NCBI GenBank assembly: GCA_013396755.1
Contig: VWZF01005763.1
Location: 248,001 to 312,000, forward strand
Reading direction: 5' to 3'
Source: Sclerurus mexicanus
Taxonomy: Eukaryota > Chordata > Aves > Passeriformes > Furnariidae
Length of the DNA stretch: 64,000 nt
Below are positions 1-14,032 of this stretch, piece after piece. Made by a program: the position numbers and the translations under genes. Under the pieces are notes generated by a model. That model saw only the letters and a program-made list of their open reading frames with translations, was not told where the DNA came from and made no database searches. Position 1 is the stretch's first letter. Each line of letters starts with the position of its first letter.

Positions 1-778
1 GGAATCAACAAGTTTTAATCCGTATTTTTCAGTCTGTGGCACTGCAACAGTTTTTGTTAGAACATAAAACTATACATTCTCTGACCTTAAAATCATCAAG
101 CTGATGTTTTGCAGTTCATCAATCAAAGAAGCTTATTACACAGGGCAAGAAATGAAATTACATTATACCAGTAATTATTTGTCCCCAAATATTTTCAGTT
201 GTCATAATCTTTATTTTGGTATAACTCAGACATCTTTCTAGCTTAGAAAACCTTGACATCCTACATACTAGGATGGTACCATCATTGCTAAATACAACTA
301 TTCACCAGTGCTGCTATCAGCTTTGCAATATGTTATTACATGTTAGAATGTCGAAGTCTTCACACCTAAACAAGCATTTCAGGGCACTGAAATGTTTTGC
401 AGTTTTTGAACTGAGGGAAGAATGAGGACCTTGACTTGATGTTCAGATATCAGATTCATAACTAGAGCATGAATTTCACAAATTAAAGTAATTTGAGTAG
501 GTTACAATTCCCTGTGCAAGTATATAATTAATAAAATGGGAATAAACCTTTCTGTACAATTTGTGCCAGCACTTGCTCTAATTTTCCAGACAGCCACAGC
601 CTCATTACCTCCAGATTTGTGCATCTCATTATGATGCTGACACTCGCACTTGTGCGATTAGTGATGAAATTACAGATTTATCCTGATTTAGTGTGGCCTT
701 TATTGCTGTTAATTAGGCAATGAAATGTGAAAACTGTTATGGCATTTTAATTATCTGAATGCAATGAAATTTGTATAT

Positions 779-822
779 TAAAAAAAAGAAACCAAAACCA
801 CAACAAAACAAGAAACCAAAAT
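779..822 (+). repeat. A-rich low-complexity tract
   Basis: This is an A-run followed by AAC/ACC-type A-rich sequence, with no coding content. Confidence 0.7.
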
Positions 823-3800
823 CTAGAGAATGAAATAATTTCTTGGAAACAGTTGCTGTTTGATGGAAACAGCTGATTGAGAGAAATGTGAACAATTATT
901 TTGCTGCTAGTTGAGGTGGCCCCTCCTGTCTATATCTGCTATGCACAGTTTTATTTTTTGCAGAAAGACAAATCAAAAATGCCTTCTTATTAAAGAGCAT
1001 CAAAACATGCAATAACAAAAACCTGAATGAAAGATGGACAGATGAATTGCTTAATTTAAGTAAAATTTTTGTATTATTTTGGCCAAGATCCTTCAAAAGA
1101 CCCTGGAGGAACAGCCACCAGCAGGCATGACTTATGTGCACAAAAAAATCTCAAAGGAGGCAGCATCAAAACGCAAAGGAAAAAAACCCTTGAAATCTCA
1201 CTCTCGTTGCTGGACTTAGGTTGAAGTAATTTTATAATTACTGATGGTTTTATAATTACTGAATGTGGTCATGCTGAGTGGTCAGAAGGACCGCATTCTG
1301 ATCAGTTCTCTCAGCTAAGATGGGTGCCCTCCTAGGAGCTGCATGGGAATACAACTCTTCTGGTGTAGCCACAGCACGGGTTATACAGAGCACATAACTG
1401 GAATGAGTCCTGTATGAGTGGGGTTTGTGTCCCAGTGTGTCTTCTACTAGTCGACCTTCTCACTGCCAATATTAAGGTTTCATTGAGCGTTATTGATTTG
1501 CCTCACTAGTTTTAGTTATTACTAGTTTATTAACTTTTGCTAACACACAGTAATCGATCGATTGTCACAGCACATTTTGAAGCCATTTGGTTCATGGACA
1601 GAAGGCTGGAGAGTCACGTTTTCTTTGCATGCTGGCCCTATGTCTGCCCTATGACAGCTTGCAGGAGAAGGAAGGCAGCCAGAGGCTGCCCTTCAGCCAG
1701 AGGTACATGGATCTGGCCCCTAGTCCTCCAGTGGCTGTGTACCCCTAGGCTTCACTTACTAAAAGGGTTTGGCAAGCAGGCAGGTCACTTGTGGGCACTT
1801 ACAAGTACAGACAAACATTCAAGTCTGAATCCTCAAGTGCAGCACACTTTGTGTGTTTGTATTTCTGTAAATACTTAGTTTTATCAGCCTGTCTTCACAA
1901 GCCCCCATGAGAATGCAGAGGCCGGCAAGCCTGCAGACAGCTGCTGAGAACACACTTGTACAATTTGTAGAAAAGAACTCTTGTCCCACACTTTTTATCA
2001 CAGACTCATATTTGTAGGACATTTTTTCCACTATGCCCATTTAAATTTTTCAACAGTGTAACCTATGTAAATGTCATCTTGTTTAATTACAAATAACTTT
2101 CTATACATAATGCTTTTATTTTGACAATTCTGACTAAGCTATCTTAAACCTGTCCACTACTTTCATCATATATTGGATAGAATTTCACTGGATTTTCTTT
2201 TACAGGATCACACACACAATGTTAGTATAATGTTCTTTGCAAAAATGAAATTGAACCGGTGTCACAGTTTCTCAATAGGCATGAGATTTTAACTAGATTT
2301 TAAACACTCACGCATCATGAAATCTAAAAAGGAAGACTCTCAAAGAAATGTCAAATTTAGTAGATTTTATGCATACATATCTCACACATGTATCCATCAG
2401 TAGTCCATAACATTAAAATATAATTGGCAAGATGCTGCACTGGGAACTTCTCTAATCTCTCATTTATATCCTAATCTTAATTTATGGACAGTAAACTTTC
2501 TTTTTTAAAAATTAAATAGCCAAGAAAAATATTCCCAAGCGAGACTAATTTTTACTGTTCTGTATACCTCTAGTGAAACCAAATTCAAAACATTATGGTG
2601 AAAATACTCAAGCATTATTGCTACTACAAACCCACTAATGTTCATGATGTAAAAATCCAGCATGCCTTTATCCATATATCTGGTGTTCAGAAGGCATGAA
2701 AAAACCCAAGTGTTTCAGAGATATTTCATCCATTGTTTTTCTCATGCTTTCTATGTCCTCTCTACATTTAATACCACAATCAGTTCCCTGAAAATAATTT
2801 TGAGAACTGTATTGGAAAAAAATATTATTGAATTGAGCATTTGCCTGAGGAACTAAATATGGAAGAAATCCTAGAGTGATGGGCTTAATACATAGAAATA
2901 AACATTACTTTATTCAGCAATTTTTCACTCTAAAGCTAGCCTCCCCCAGAAGCAGTACACAAAAATAAGTACCAACATTTTTCAAATATTAGAAATGCAA
3001 ATATTAGGCAATTTGCCAAAGGCTACACAAGTCAATAAGATAATTATGAGCAGAGTCCGGTTCCTCGCTGAATTCGTTAAACTGCTAATCAGTAAAGTCC
3101 TTAAAGTCAGGGCAAGCAACACATATTTCTAATATAAGCACAGAAATTATGTTGACAGAATATATATAAATATGTGCACACAGTCAGTGTGACAGGACCG
3201 CAGTCCCTTAAGCTTCTTGAAAAAGCAGACATCAAAATCTATAAATGTAGAAGCATTATTATCCTATTTTCTTCTCAAAGATACTGCATGCTTGCCTGTT
3301 CCACTTAAGAGAGTGCTTAAGATCACCTCTTTATGCATTGTTCCATAGGATCCTATCTTTTAAATCCCCGAAAGTAGATGAACTTGGTGTGTGCATTCCT
3401 AATAAATATCCTTTTACCCTTGTCCCTTATGCATTACTACATTGGTATTATTTTACTTTCCAGACAACCCTTCCTTTATTTGCACACACACAAATAATAA
3501 AACATCTCCAGCTGGATACATACACTCCAGGGAAAATTTTAAAGCTGTCACAAAACAGTAAAAAGGATGGTAGTGGCTCCACTAGGCCAGCTGAGTGTCC
3601 CAGCTCAGTGCATATGTTCCCTGTGAAATGGATGTATCTTCCTACAAATATGAGCCTTTTGCTACACAAAGATGAGTGCAGCCAATTAATGTAAAGCAGT
3701 AAGACAAACTCCCAAATGTGAAATCTAATGCATTGGAAGGTCCAGCTTGACTGGCTTCATTAAACCAGCTCAGAATAATGGACATCTTAAAACAGAAAGA

Positions 3801-4199
3801 TTAATTAAGCCTAAACAATCAATAAAGTATATTTTACCCATAACTTCATATAGCCTTTTTCAATGGCAACTAAGGAGAAAAGCAATTAAGCTATTCCTGC
3901 CCATCCCCTTATTTTGGCTCTGTGAGGAGAACAAGAGAGTAAACTGCTATTTCTCTAGCTTAAAATCAAAAGGTTGATGCATGACACTGAAGTCTAGAAG
4001 ATGCTTCCGCCAATACATTTGCAAGTTAATAGCTTATCTACTCATAATCTAGCAGACTGATATACAAGTAGATTTTCCATACAATAGTATCTAATCAGTG
4101 CAAGATGGTGCATTTCATTAAATGTTTTTAAGTGACATAAGAATGACGACAGTCATGCGAATTCTAAAATTCTAAAAAAACACACTGAAATACCATAGA

Positions 4200-4760
4200 A
4201 CTGTCAAAAAACCCTCTTGTCCCAGTCCACTAAAACTTCACTTGTCTCTGCTCTCTCCTTAATCCTGATCCATAAGCTCTCTGCTCCTCATCCATCCCCA
4301 GGCAGAGCTCCATGCACTCCAGCAGCTCATTGACACAGAGGGTGACACCCACTCCTCATCCCCCCTGCCTGTGCTTCCTGAAGAGCCTGCATCCTTCCAT
4401 TCCAACACTCCAGTCATCATGATGCCAATAAGATGATAGCCCTGCAGGCATGCACACCTCTCTAACTCCTCTTGTTATTCCCCATGCTGTGTGCCTTTGC
4501 ACAGAGGCATTTAAGTTGGGCACCCAGTCAAGCTAACTTACTGGCTGGAGTGTCTGGGATTCCTTTGCGCTGCCTTTCTGCTGACCTGCGATCCCTCTCC
4601 AAGCTCAGGGCATTTATTAGTGCCACTGGCACCAAACTGGTAGGAGTGGGATAAACTGAAGTTCCCCTTCCCTGGCAACTTCATTTTAAAGTCCTCTTCA
4701 CCATGCTGGCAAGCATGTGACCTATAAAACAAGGGGGCTTTGTCACTCATGAAACACTCC
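4200..4760 (-). mobile_element. CR1 LINE fragment, ORF1/ORF2 junction and endonuclease N-terminus
   Basis: On the minus strand the sequence encodes, in shifting frames, GEGSQVSRKA, then LKCLCAKAHSMGN, LQGYHLIGI, DDWSVGMEGCRLFRKHRQGG and LCVNELLECMELCLGMDEE. This is the order expected from the start of the CR1 ORF2 apurinic-type endonuclease. A small deletion right after LIGI removes the ITETW-type block that carries the catalytic glutamate, and at least one stop and two frameshifts are present, so it is a dead 5'-region copy. Its low-coordinate end near 4200 is approximate. Confidence 0.85.
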
Positions 4761-7700
4761 CTGAGCTTTTATTTCTTATCTTACCAGATATGAGGTTTCC
4801 TTCTCCATATTCTTTGCTTGTTGAAACTCACTGTTTATGACAGTATTTGGAACAAAGGAAGATGAACAAGAGAGATATTGTACAGGAAACCTGTATAATG
4901 GAAAAAGTCCAATTTGCTGAAGAAACATCAGGAACTTAACTACAGTCTTCTGCTCAGTAAGATGGACTGTCTCTTGCAATAGCTCATAGAGCCAGAGGCA
5001 GTGCAACACTAATTTGACCTAAGATTACAAAAAACTCTGCACATAGTTGAAACACAGCAACATCACAGCAGTGCAAGAGAATTATTAAAAAAAGAAAGAA
5101 GCTGTGTGTTCTACCCTGCACTGATACTGCAACTAAACACTGAAACAGCTCAAATTAAGTGCAAAACAGTCCAATTTTAAGAATGCCTGTGAATGAGGGT
5201 GTTTCCTTAGCCCTTCAACATTATGCTTCAGCATCCTCAGTACAGCATACTCATGCATGGTTGACAGAGTACATATCCTTCCATCATCCAGCACCTCCCT
5301 ACCCAGCCTATGTTTCCTCAGAGAGGAAGCCTGCTTAAGAAAATTTTAAATTCTAGGCATATTTGTTCTATCACTTGTCCTCAGCCCCAAGATGACTGCT
5401 ACATCTTTCATTGTATCTATGTAATTTGAACACAAAGGGAGGATAAAAAGGCACTTGAAGCCTGTGATTTAAAAAGAAAACATCCACAGGAGGTGGGGAG
5501 GCTGGTGAAAAGCAGTCAAGCATCAGCGCATTGCATAAGTGCTGTCAAGGCAGCCCAGAGGGCACTGAGAATACTGACAGACAACAGCAACTACAGGGAA
5601 GTAGTACATGTGAATTCTTCGTTGGTAGTAAGCACCACCTTCAGATCATAAAGTGGTAATTTTCTCCTGAGTCTTTTTATGAACACATTAAGTTACAAAG
5701 GTTAACTCTACAAAAAACACCATGTGACCACGTAAAGCACATCAAACAAGCATCTCAGATATATGAACAAAGAAAGTCACTTATTACCTGAAGATAAGAT
5801 AATTCTCATTTTAGAGAAGTCAAAATATTATACCTTAATAATATCTCTTGGATCTTGAAATACTCCCTTGATGTAAGACAGTTGTGCTTCTGTTGGTTCA
5901 TCACAAGAATTACACCCTTCCAGCAAGTACTGGCCCTTTGACACCACTCCAGGTCCACCTGCTTAACATCATTTAAGAAATGTTGACCCACTTTTCCCTG
6001 GATACTACCTCCAAAATTACTGTCAGCTTGAAAGAATACATAAAATATGAAGTATACACTCTGCTAATAGTCACTGTTAAAGGAACTATACTTATTATCC
6101 AGTGTAATTAGCTATGAGCTTCTGAGTGTCAATTCATCACACAGGACTCTATGACAGGAGGGGAGCAGTCAGCTTGACCACTGAGGTCTTTATGAATTGC
6201 AGACACTAACAAATCTCAGTAACAAAATGCCCTGAAGTATGTAGTTGCAATTGCACTGCTATTAGAGAGTATTAAATGTTATTCATATGCCACAGCTAGA
6301 ATGAGACAAAACCAGAAAGCTTACATAAGCTTCTCTTATGAAGGAAGACTACTGAACATAAAAGTAATTGAAAATGAGATTGTAGGCAGACACTGGAAGG
6401 CTAGACTTGCCTTAGCTCTAAAAATACACAATAACGTAACAGACTTACAGCTGATCCATATCCGTTTATAAACACTGCATGTGACCTGGTTACTGAGATA
6501 GCTACTGTATGCGTATGTGAATTTGATTTAGTAAAAGAGCTGTTCAGAAACTGCACAGAATCATTGGATTAGCCACAATTGCCAGGTTATGCTTGAATCA
6601 ACCAGAAAACATTGCTAGTGGAAATACTGAATGTCTTAAAGCTCAAAGCTGCAATAATTACTTTGGCAACATTGGAGATCAGTAAACAACTAGGAAGTAA
6701 TTTCCAACTTTCACCTAGGCAAAACACATTGCAGGGGTCTGCTAAGCAATCACAGTTTACACACAAGTAGATCACTCAGCATGCACTTTACAAGCAAGTT
6801 CTCCTACAGGTGAAGGAAGGAAGAAAGAATAAGTTTAGAAAGAACGCTCAGTAAGATCAGAAATGAAAACAGAAAAATAGCTAACACATAAGTCCTGGCA
6901 AAGATACTTTAAGAAAGTGCTTACTGTTATTTCAGGTAGAATGTCAAGTGTCCTAAAGCTTCCCTTAGGAAACCTCTTTTCTCTAGCATTGTTTCCAAAG
7001 ACCAATATTTTATATGGATTCACTAGTATGGATTAGTCATACAGTGACTTTAAGTTTTCTTTGTAACTAACTTAAACATTATGCCTGTTAATATCAATAG
7101 GTTTTAGGCCTGCCTAATATTTGTGAGAACAGGTATGGAAAGAAAACATTGCTCTACCAATTGTTTAAAAGAAGAAGATATTTCAGGAGGACAACTCTTC
7201 TTTCTCAAACCTTCCAAAATAATAGTTATATAAAGGGTCACGATGCCCACTCACATATACGTAAATCAGACATTGCTCTCATGAAAATGAGAAGAGCAGA
7301 TAAAATGTATGATCAACAACCCATACTTTCTCCAAATTATAGTGCTCACTGTTTCACTAACATCAGCTAAAGAACCTTCCTAGCTGCAACAAAGTGCCTC
7401 TAAAACAATGAGATGCTACAAGAGGAAAGAAAAGGAAAAAGAAAATTATGTGGCCCTGTGATACTGAGGTCATGGCAAATTTAATCAGCATGTGTTGCCA
7501 TCAGTGCTATATCCCACAGTTCAAGCTATCTGAAGATGAAAGAATATAAAATTAAAGCTGAACTGTGGCTGAGCAGAGAGGTTGAAAACAACCTCCTTTC
7601 TTTTTCAGCTTGCCTCTTAACCAAATGTACTATGTGTAATGGTGACCTTACCCCCTGAAGATGATGCACTGGAAAAACAGCAACATTTTTTACACCATAC

Positions 7701-9399
7701 ATTAAGGAATCTTTTTTACTGCATCTTTATAAGTGTATCACCAGTAGATAATGGCCCTTGTGAGAATACTCACTGCAATTTCAGAAACCAGTTATTTATT
7801 AATCACTGGTACACTGCTTTGTTTCATATGAAACAGGGAAAAAACTAACCCTCTAAAACACAACAGAGAATCCCATCAATTTCCAAAGTATCTCTTCAGT
7901 TCCAGAAATACAAAGTAGAGCACCAGCAGGTGTTTAAAGACTTTTGAGACGTAAGGTCCTTAAAAACATATTAGCAATAATGTCATTCAACACCAAATCT
8001 CAAGGAGCTTAACAAATTACCACTCTGCAATGCAGCACATTGGTGCAAAAGAACACATTCAGAATAATATACATAATCATGTCAACCCTGGGAAAAAAAA
8101 CACTGCCCACATAATGCCACGGGAAAATATGTGTGAGTGGAAAGTGGCTTTGCTTTTCAGGTCCGATAGAAGCTCCTGGTAAACTGCACTTTCCACAAAG
8201 TTAGTAAGGGAACCAAAGTTTCTGTTTCTACATTAAAGTAGACAAGTATTATTATATTGTGGACAAGTATGATTTTATATATCATTATTTTTAAGCAACA
8301 TGCTACATTAGCCCTGGTATTTAGCACCAGAGAAAGAAAAAATGTCTTGAATTAAAACTCATTACAAAACTTATGGCAGTTCCACTTGGTTGTACAAATG
8401 GCACATCTCACAGGAGACTCTGCAATTGTGCAGATCAGGAATTCCACATACTGAAAAGCATAAATGCAACAAAGAACCACCATTACACACAAGTGATCTG
8501 TTCCTTCATAGTTATTCTACTGAAAAGCTGCTCTTCAGTTTAATATTCTAGGGAAAATAGTCCTACTTTTTGTAAAGAATAATAATAAAGGTGCCCTTAA
8601 GGAAAAAACAAACCATAACAAACACCAAAAAAACCCTCACTACAAACACCAAACCACTGAACCACTGAATTCTCTAGGCTGTACACAATAGAACACAAAT
8701 GTGTCTCAACAACCAAGGCAGCTGAGAGATATTTTTGTATGTGCTTTGTTGAGACAGGTACAACTTTCTGTTGCAGAAATCAACCCTGTGTTGCTTGACT
8801 AGATCTGTAAAACAAACTGAATTCTTGGCTGGAATTTTCTTTAAAGAAAGCTACTCTAATATCTTAACTTTAAACATAACCCAAGCTTACAATATTCTAA
8901 CATTCAGCTCTTCAAAATGTAACTTTAATTTAAACTGACAACAAAACGCTAAAATTATAATGACAATAGTGTATAACTGGGGAATATATATATAGAATAT
9001 TTCTTCTTTACTAAGTGTGATTCTGGAATTTCAAACAAATCACGCTACTGGTAACTTCTTATTCTGTACACTGATCGTTTTGTTCTTATTACCTCAGTGA
9101 CTGCCATTATACATAACAAGGACTGTTCAACTTCTCTACAAATATATTTCTGTATTGATCTTTTATTTGTCAGACGCTTTCCAAAAGCAAAAAAATCAAA
9201 ATCCAAATAAAATTTTTAGTTGTAACATAACTCTGCCAAACAATCCCACAAGCAAAAGGTCACAGTTTACTCTTACAGAAACCATAGTGGCTACGCTTCT
9301 GTATTTTAAAACCCTATTTTTTCTAGTGATATTGATACATTTCATTCCTGTGGGAAACACTTCTGTAAATTCCTTACTTCTATGTTTTTCATTCAGATA

Positions 9400-9988
9400 T
9401 TATTCAGGCTTGCCCTTCCAAAGATACACCCTCCTCAGTAATCTCACCAAATCCCACATTTGATACTGTTCCAGTGGCTGAAAATAAAACCTCCTCAGGG
9501 AAGACTGAAGTGGTCTTGTTCTGACATGACCAAAACACACACAGTTGCAGGACTGACATTCAGGAGACCAAGGCAGCCTCTGGAACCAGGTGCCAAAAGA
9601 TTTACAGACATGTAATGATGTAGCACACTGCAAAGTGCCAAGTGTGCCATTGGTTGTATCAATGCACTCCATAAACATTATTAATGGATACTGAAGTACT
9701 GACATAATTTTGTATAATTCCCTTTTTGACATCCTTACTTCGTTCTCTTCTACATTCAGTGCCTGTTGGCTTGCTCCCATCTTCTCCACAACCCCAAGAA
9801 GACATGGCAAGACTCTCAGCTTTCTCAGAGCTGTCACAGGGAAGTGAAGCATGACTGACGTACAAACCATATAAATCCCAAAACTCCTGATTCTCCTCAC
9901 CAACCTGATGAATATGAGGCACTGAAAGAGTTACGGAGAGCTCTTTATCTGAATGCAAACTCAAAAAGGCAAGGCTGTTTTGAGACAT
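9400..9988 (-). other. Overlapping unexplained ORFs (167 and 109 codons)
   Basis: Two minus-strand frames are open across the same stretch: 9903-9400 (167 codons, the second-longest in the window after the CR1 ORF) and 9988-9659 (109 codons). The segment is somewhat richer in G and C than its surroundings. Neither translation contains a motif I recognise. It does not match the missing CHID1 C-terminus. It could be a degraded retrocopy, an unassigned exon, an old repeat or chance. Confidence 0.25.
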
Positions 9989-11149
9989 GAATTTTTGATG
10001 AAGATGTCACATCTCCTAGAAACCCACGGAAGAAAACAGTGGAAGAGCAAAAATATATCTGTATATCAAAAGCTTGCAACTAAAATAATTGCTAAGCAGT
10101 AGTTTTTAATGACATTGGTCAGAACTTTTGAAAGTCTACAATGTCCTACATTTCCTTGCGCTATTTCAAAGATAAAAAATTGAAACTTCTAGCATGTTAA
10201 GTTAACTGGAAATGTCAGAAATACCTCTTGGCATGGTGAAGTTCTGGCTGCAATCTCTAGAACACTCTGATGAGCTTGCTACAGGCAAAAGAAACAAACT
10301 TCAGTGCCTTTAAAAGACTGCTTCACCACCTCATTCATGGTTTAAATCAACAAGTTTTAGACTCTGAGTCAATGGCTGATTAAATGCATTAATCAGGTAG
10401 ATGTGGCACTTATGAACATGGTTCAGTGGTGGATGTGGCAATGCTTGGTTTACAGTTGAACTCTATGATTTCAAGAACCTTTTCCATCCTAAAGAATTCC
10501 CTGTTTCTACATACCTACATACCAGTTACTTCAAAGAAGCCAAGAACTCCAGTGATCTGAGCCTGTCTTTGAAAACAAACATTTTACAAAGACAAGAGGC
10601 CATCATTGACTAAAAAACTGTCTGGTTTTTATTCTTACCAGGGGTTTGGTGTTTCTTATTTCTTAATGATTCTCAAAAATCCCATGAACCCTGAACAAAA
10701 AAATCAGTCTTAACACCAAAACGTGGCACCAGAGAAATCTGTATGCTTATTTTATAACATAGGTTTCAAAAGTGATATAAATAAATAAATGCAAATTCAA
10801 GCTTCCCCACCCACTTTATAAATGACTTATCAAACAAATTTTAACATGTCTTTTTTTAAGAATACTACTTAGTCTGGGCTATGGAAAAAATATGCTCCCT
10901 GTTTGACATACTGTCTCTTTTGGTCTCTGCTCCTCTGCAGTAGTGAAAGTTTGTTAAAAGAAAACAAAATCAGATTAAAGCAGCTTTAATGCTGAGAAAT
11001 GAAACATCCTGGAACGCCACTTTCATTTGTCTTTTTATTTTACAGAGGATGTGAAAAGGCTACATCACTGGCCAAATACAACCTTTCCATATCCCACTTA
11101 AGGTGTGTGCTTGAAATTATCTCCAGTGCTGTAGGATAAATCCCGGTAG

Positions 11150-11690
11150 CAATGGAATGTACAGAATTTCTTCTTAATATCTAATCTAAACCTACTCTCT
11201 TACAGTTTGAAACCATTCTGCCTTGTCCTTTATCAACTGTCCCCATAAACAGTCTGTCCCCCTCTTTCTTATAAACGCTATTCAAGTATTAAAAGGCCAC
11301 AATAAAGTCTCCCTGGTGTCTTCTTTTCTCCAGGATGAACAATTCAACTCTCTCAGCCTTTCCTCAAAAGAGAGGTATTCCAACCCTCTGATTGTTTTTG
11401 CAGTCCTGCTCTGGACCTGCTCCATCAGGTCTTTCCTGTGCTGAGGACTACAGACCTACATGCAGTAATCCAGGTGGGATTTCATGAGTGGAGTAGAGGG
11501 TTAGAATCCACACTGCTTTTGATGCAGCCCAGGACACGATTGGTTTCTGAGCTGCATGCTCATGTCCAGCCTCTCATCTACCAGCACCCTTAAGTCCTTC
11601 TTTGCAGGGCTGCTCTCTACCCCTTTATCCCCCAGCCTGCATTGATACCTTGCACTTGGCCTTGTTGTGGCAGGGTGAGAATACAGCATC
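11150..11690 (-). mobile_element. CR1 LINE fragment, ORF2 C-terminus and start of 3'UTR
   Basis: On the minus strand 11689-11501 encodes RYQCRLGDKGVESSPAKKDL, then LVDERLDMSMQ, a well-known block near the end of CR1 ORF2. It is followed by degraded sequence and by GTAGGTTTAGATTAGATATT-like 3'UTR sequence near 11190. The copy is truncated at both ends and lacks the terminal ATTCTATGA repeats. Confidence 0.87.
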
Positions 11691-13098
11691 GCCTTGATCT
11701 CGTGGTTTTTCTAGTGGCTGTTCTTGTTTCTTTCTCAAGAAGGGCAGAACACGGTTTTGCCAGTCAAACTCTTTCTCATTTCCCTACTAATGGCCCCATG
11801 TTCCACTCTTGTACTTTGAAATAGCAGCCAAATGTCCTAATAATGGTGGCTGATAAGCGTAACTCTGAATAACAAAGTGCAATGTCTTTGCAAATACTGT
11901 TTTCCATTTCAAACAATGACATTAAGCGATTCCAAAGCATTATTTCATGCTTCTTGTAATAGCCACACAAAATGGAAATTTCTTTTTCTGCTCACAGTAG
12001 CAGATGAATACACACGAAAATGTATTGCTAGTAAAGGGTCATTTACCTCTTGTTTTATAGATTTTAACTGGCATTCACATCAAGCTTGAGCAGAAGCTAC
12101 GTAATATGACTGATGCAGAATGAATCCCATCTTACTCAAATTATTTTGCAGTGCTCATTCTTGTTAGAGGAGAAAGCTCCTTAGGTCAAAAGGCAATGGA
12201 AATGATGTTTCTTTCTACCTTAGACTGTGAACTCTGGAATTAAACACAGTGCTTTAATATCTGGATGCATTTAGACCTGCTCAAATAGGATTTAACTATA
12301 ATTATCCTTCTATAATTAGCAAGATCTTAGTTTTCACTGGTAGAGAGATAACTCTTGAAAGTGTTATTTTATTTATAGGTAAAAAGTATGTCATATTTTA
12401 TACATGCAGTGCTCTCCATATACATCTGTAGAAAATAGAATGAAATAAACATTTTTATACTGCAATTTCTATGATAAAAGCTTTTTCTATCCAACTGTTC
12501 TTTTTGGATTAGTAACATTTCTGCTAATTCTAAGGGGAAAAGCACCTAAGAAGTTACCATATCAATGAAATGGAATGGAGCCAAATGAGGAATCTACTAT
12601 TAAATTCTGGAATAAGAAATGTTAATTCTATAATGTTAACTGGCCTTTTGGGATTTCTAATAGGCTGAATCTAGCATACTGTGGGATTTTAGCATTGACA
12701 TGTTTCTAATGAGAGGTTAATGAATCTAATCTCTCAAACCACGGTAAAGCACAAGACTGGGATTCAGGGAGCCAGTTCTGACAGTGTTTGGCTGTGTTCC
12801 AGTTGGGTTCACTTATTCATGAAAAGTTTCCATCAGATGCTCTACTTCTTACTGAAACATGAAGTGAGTCAGAAAATAAAGGTCTCTATGGTATAGAAGG
12901 AACTGTCAGCAACCCAAGGAAAAGGCCAAATTAAAATTAAAATTCATTAACCTTAGCATCTGTCAAACAGTTTTGAAAGGAAGAAGGAAAAAAGAAAAAG
13001 AGGGTGAATAGAGTAGCCTGAGACAAAAAGAATTACTAGTTTTCACCTGTTTCCCAGAAAACTATTTATTACATCAATAGCCTTAGTACTCTGAGGAC

Positions 13099-13136
13099 AG
13101 TATCTTTGATAAAAAGATATAGTATCTTTGATAAAA
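13099..13136 (+). repeat. Short direct repeat, two 16-bp copies
   Basis: AGTATCTTTGATAAAA occurs at 13099-13114 and again at 13121-13136, spaced by 22 bp. It is probably a local slippage duplication. Confidence 0.85.
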
Positions 13137-13960
13137 GTACTATTCTTCACTAACAGCTCCTTTGTCTACCTGCCATTTGAATGCAACAAGAATACCTTTT
13201 TCAGTCCCAAATTTATCTATGGTCAAGGAGAAAGCATCCCACCAGCTAAGTCTACCCATCAAAAGCTATTGCAGTATTCCCTGCAATGCACATCCAAAGA
13301 ATCACAGAGAGAAATGCACAGGCAGAAGTTACTCTAGATCAACCAAGTACACCATTCACAGCAGACAGTATGTGAACACCAGCATATGTGTAACATGCAT
13401 AACCAGCTCAAAAGCAAATAGAACTCAGTGAAACTTCAAGCTCTCATAAAGAGTTACTATTTTTCATTCCTAGTCCCTTTTAGGTACTGCAACACTGGGA
13501 GAAGGCTTAAACCACCCTGAAAGCAACACATTCAATATCTGCTTGAAGCATTCTTATTTCAGTGAGTCAGAGTTTGTAAAGTATGTAGAAATTGGAATTA
13601 TAAACATAATCTTTTTTAAACCATGCTTTAACACAGTGTGGATAAGAGAGCATGCATGCGTATGGCAAACTTTCCATGAGGTGAACATATAAATTAAAAA
13701 CACATGGTAGAAGTATTAAAGAATTTGCATAAATAGGTTAAAAATCACACAGCAAATAGCAAGCCTGAATAGAACAACTTTTAATGAGATTTAAAGCACT
13801 GGTAATGTTATTGAACTGTCATTTGTTTCCAGCACAGAAGAAACCCATTAAAATGGTCCTCCACTGATGCTGCAAGACAGTATAATGTACCCTTCTCTGA
13901 TAAAGATTATTCTTTCTTGGATGGACAACTTTCAAAACTTTTACTCTGTGCAATAAGATA

Positions 13961-14032
13961 GAAAAGAAAAAAAAAACAAAACACCCAAAAAAACCCCCAC
14001 AACAACAACAACAAACCAAAACACCCCACCCT
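13961..14032 (+). repeat. A/C-rich low-complexity tract
   Basis: This is a run of A-rich then AC-rich sequence including (CAA)n and blocks of C. It contains essentially no G on this strand except at the very start. It is low-complexity, and translated ORFs across it on the minus strand are artefacts. Confidence 0.85.

Noticed and set aside
1537..1878. 113-codon plus-strand ORF
   Set aside because: There is no recognisable motif, no splice-compatible context with CHID1 (opposite strand) and no codon texture of a real gene. It is within chance expectation for this length of sequence.
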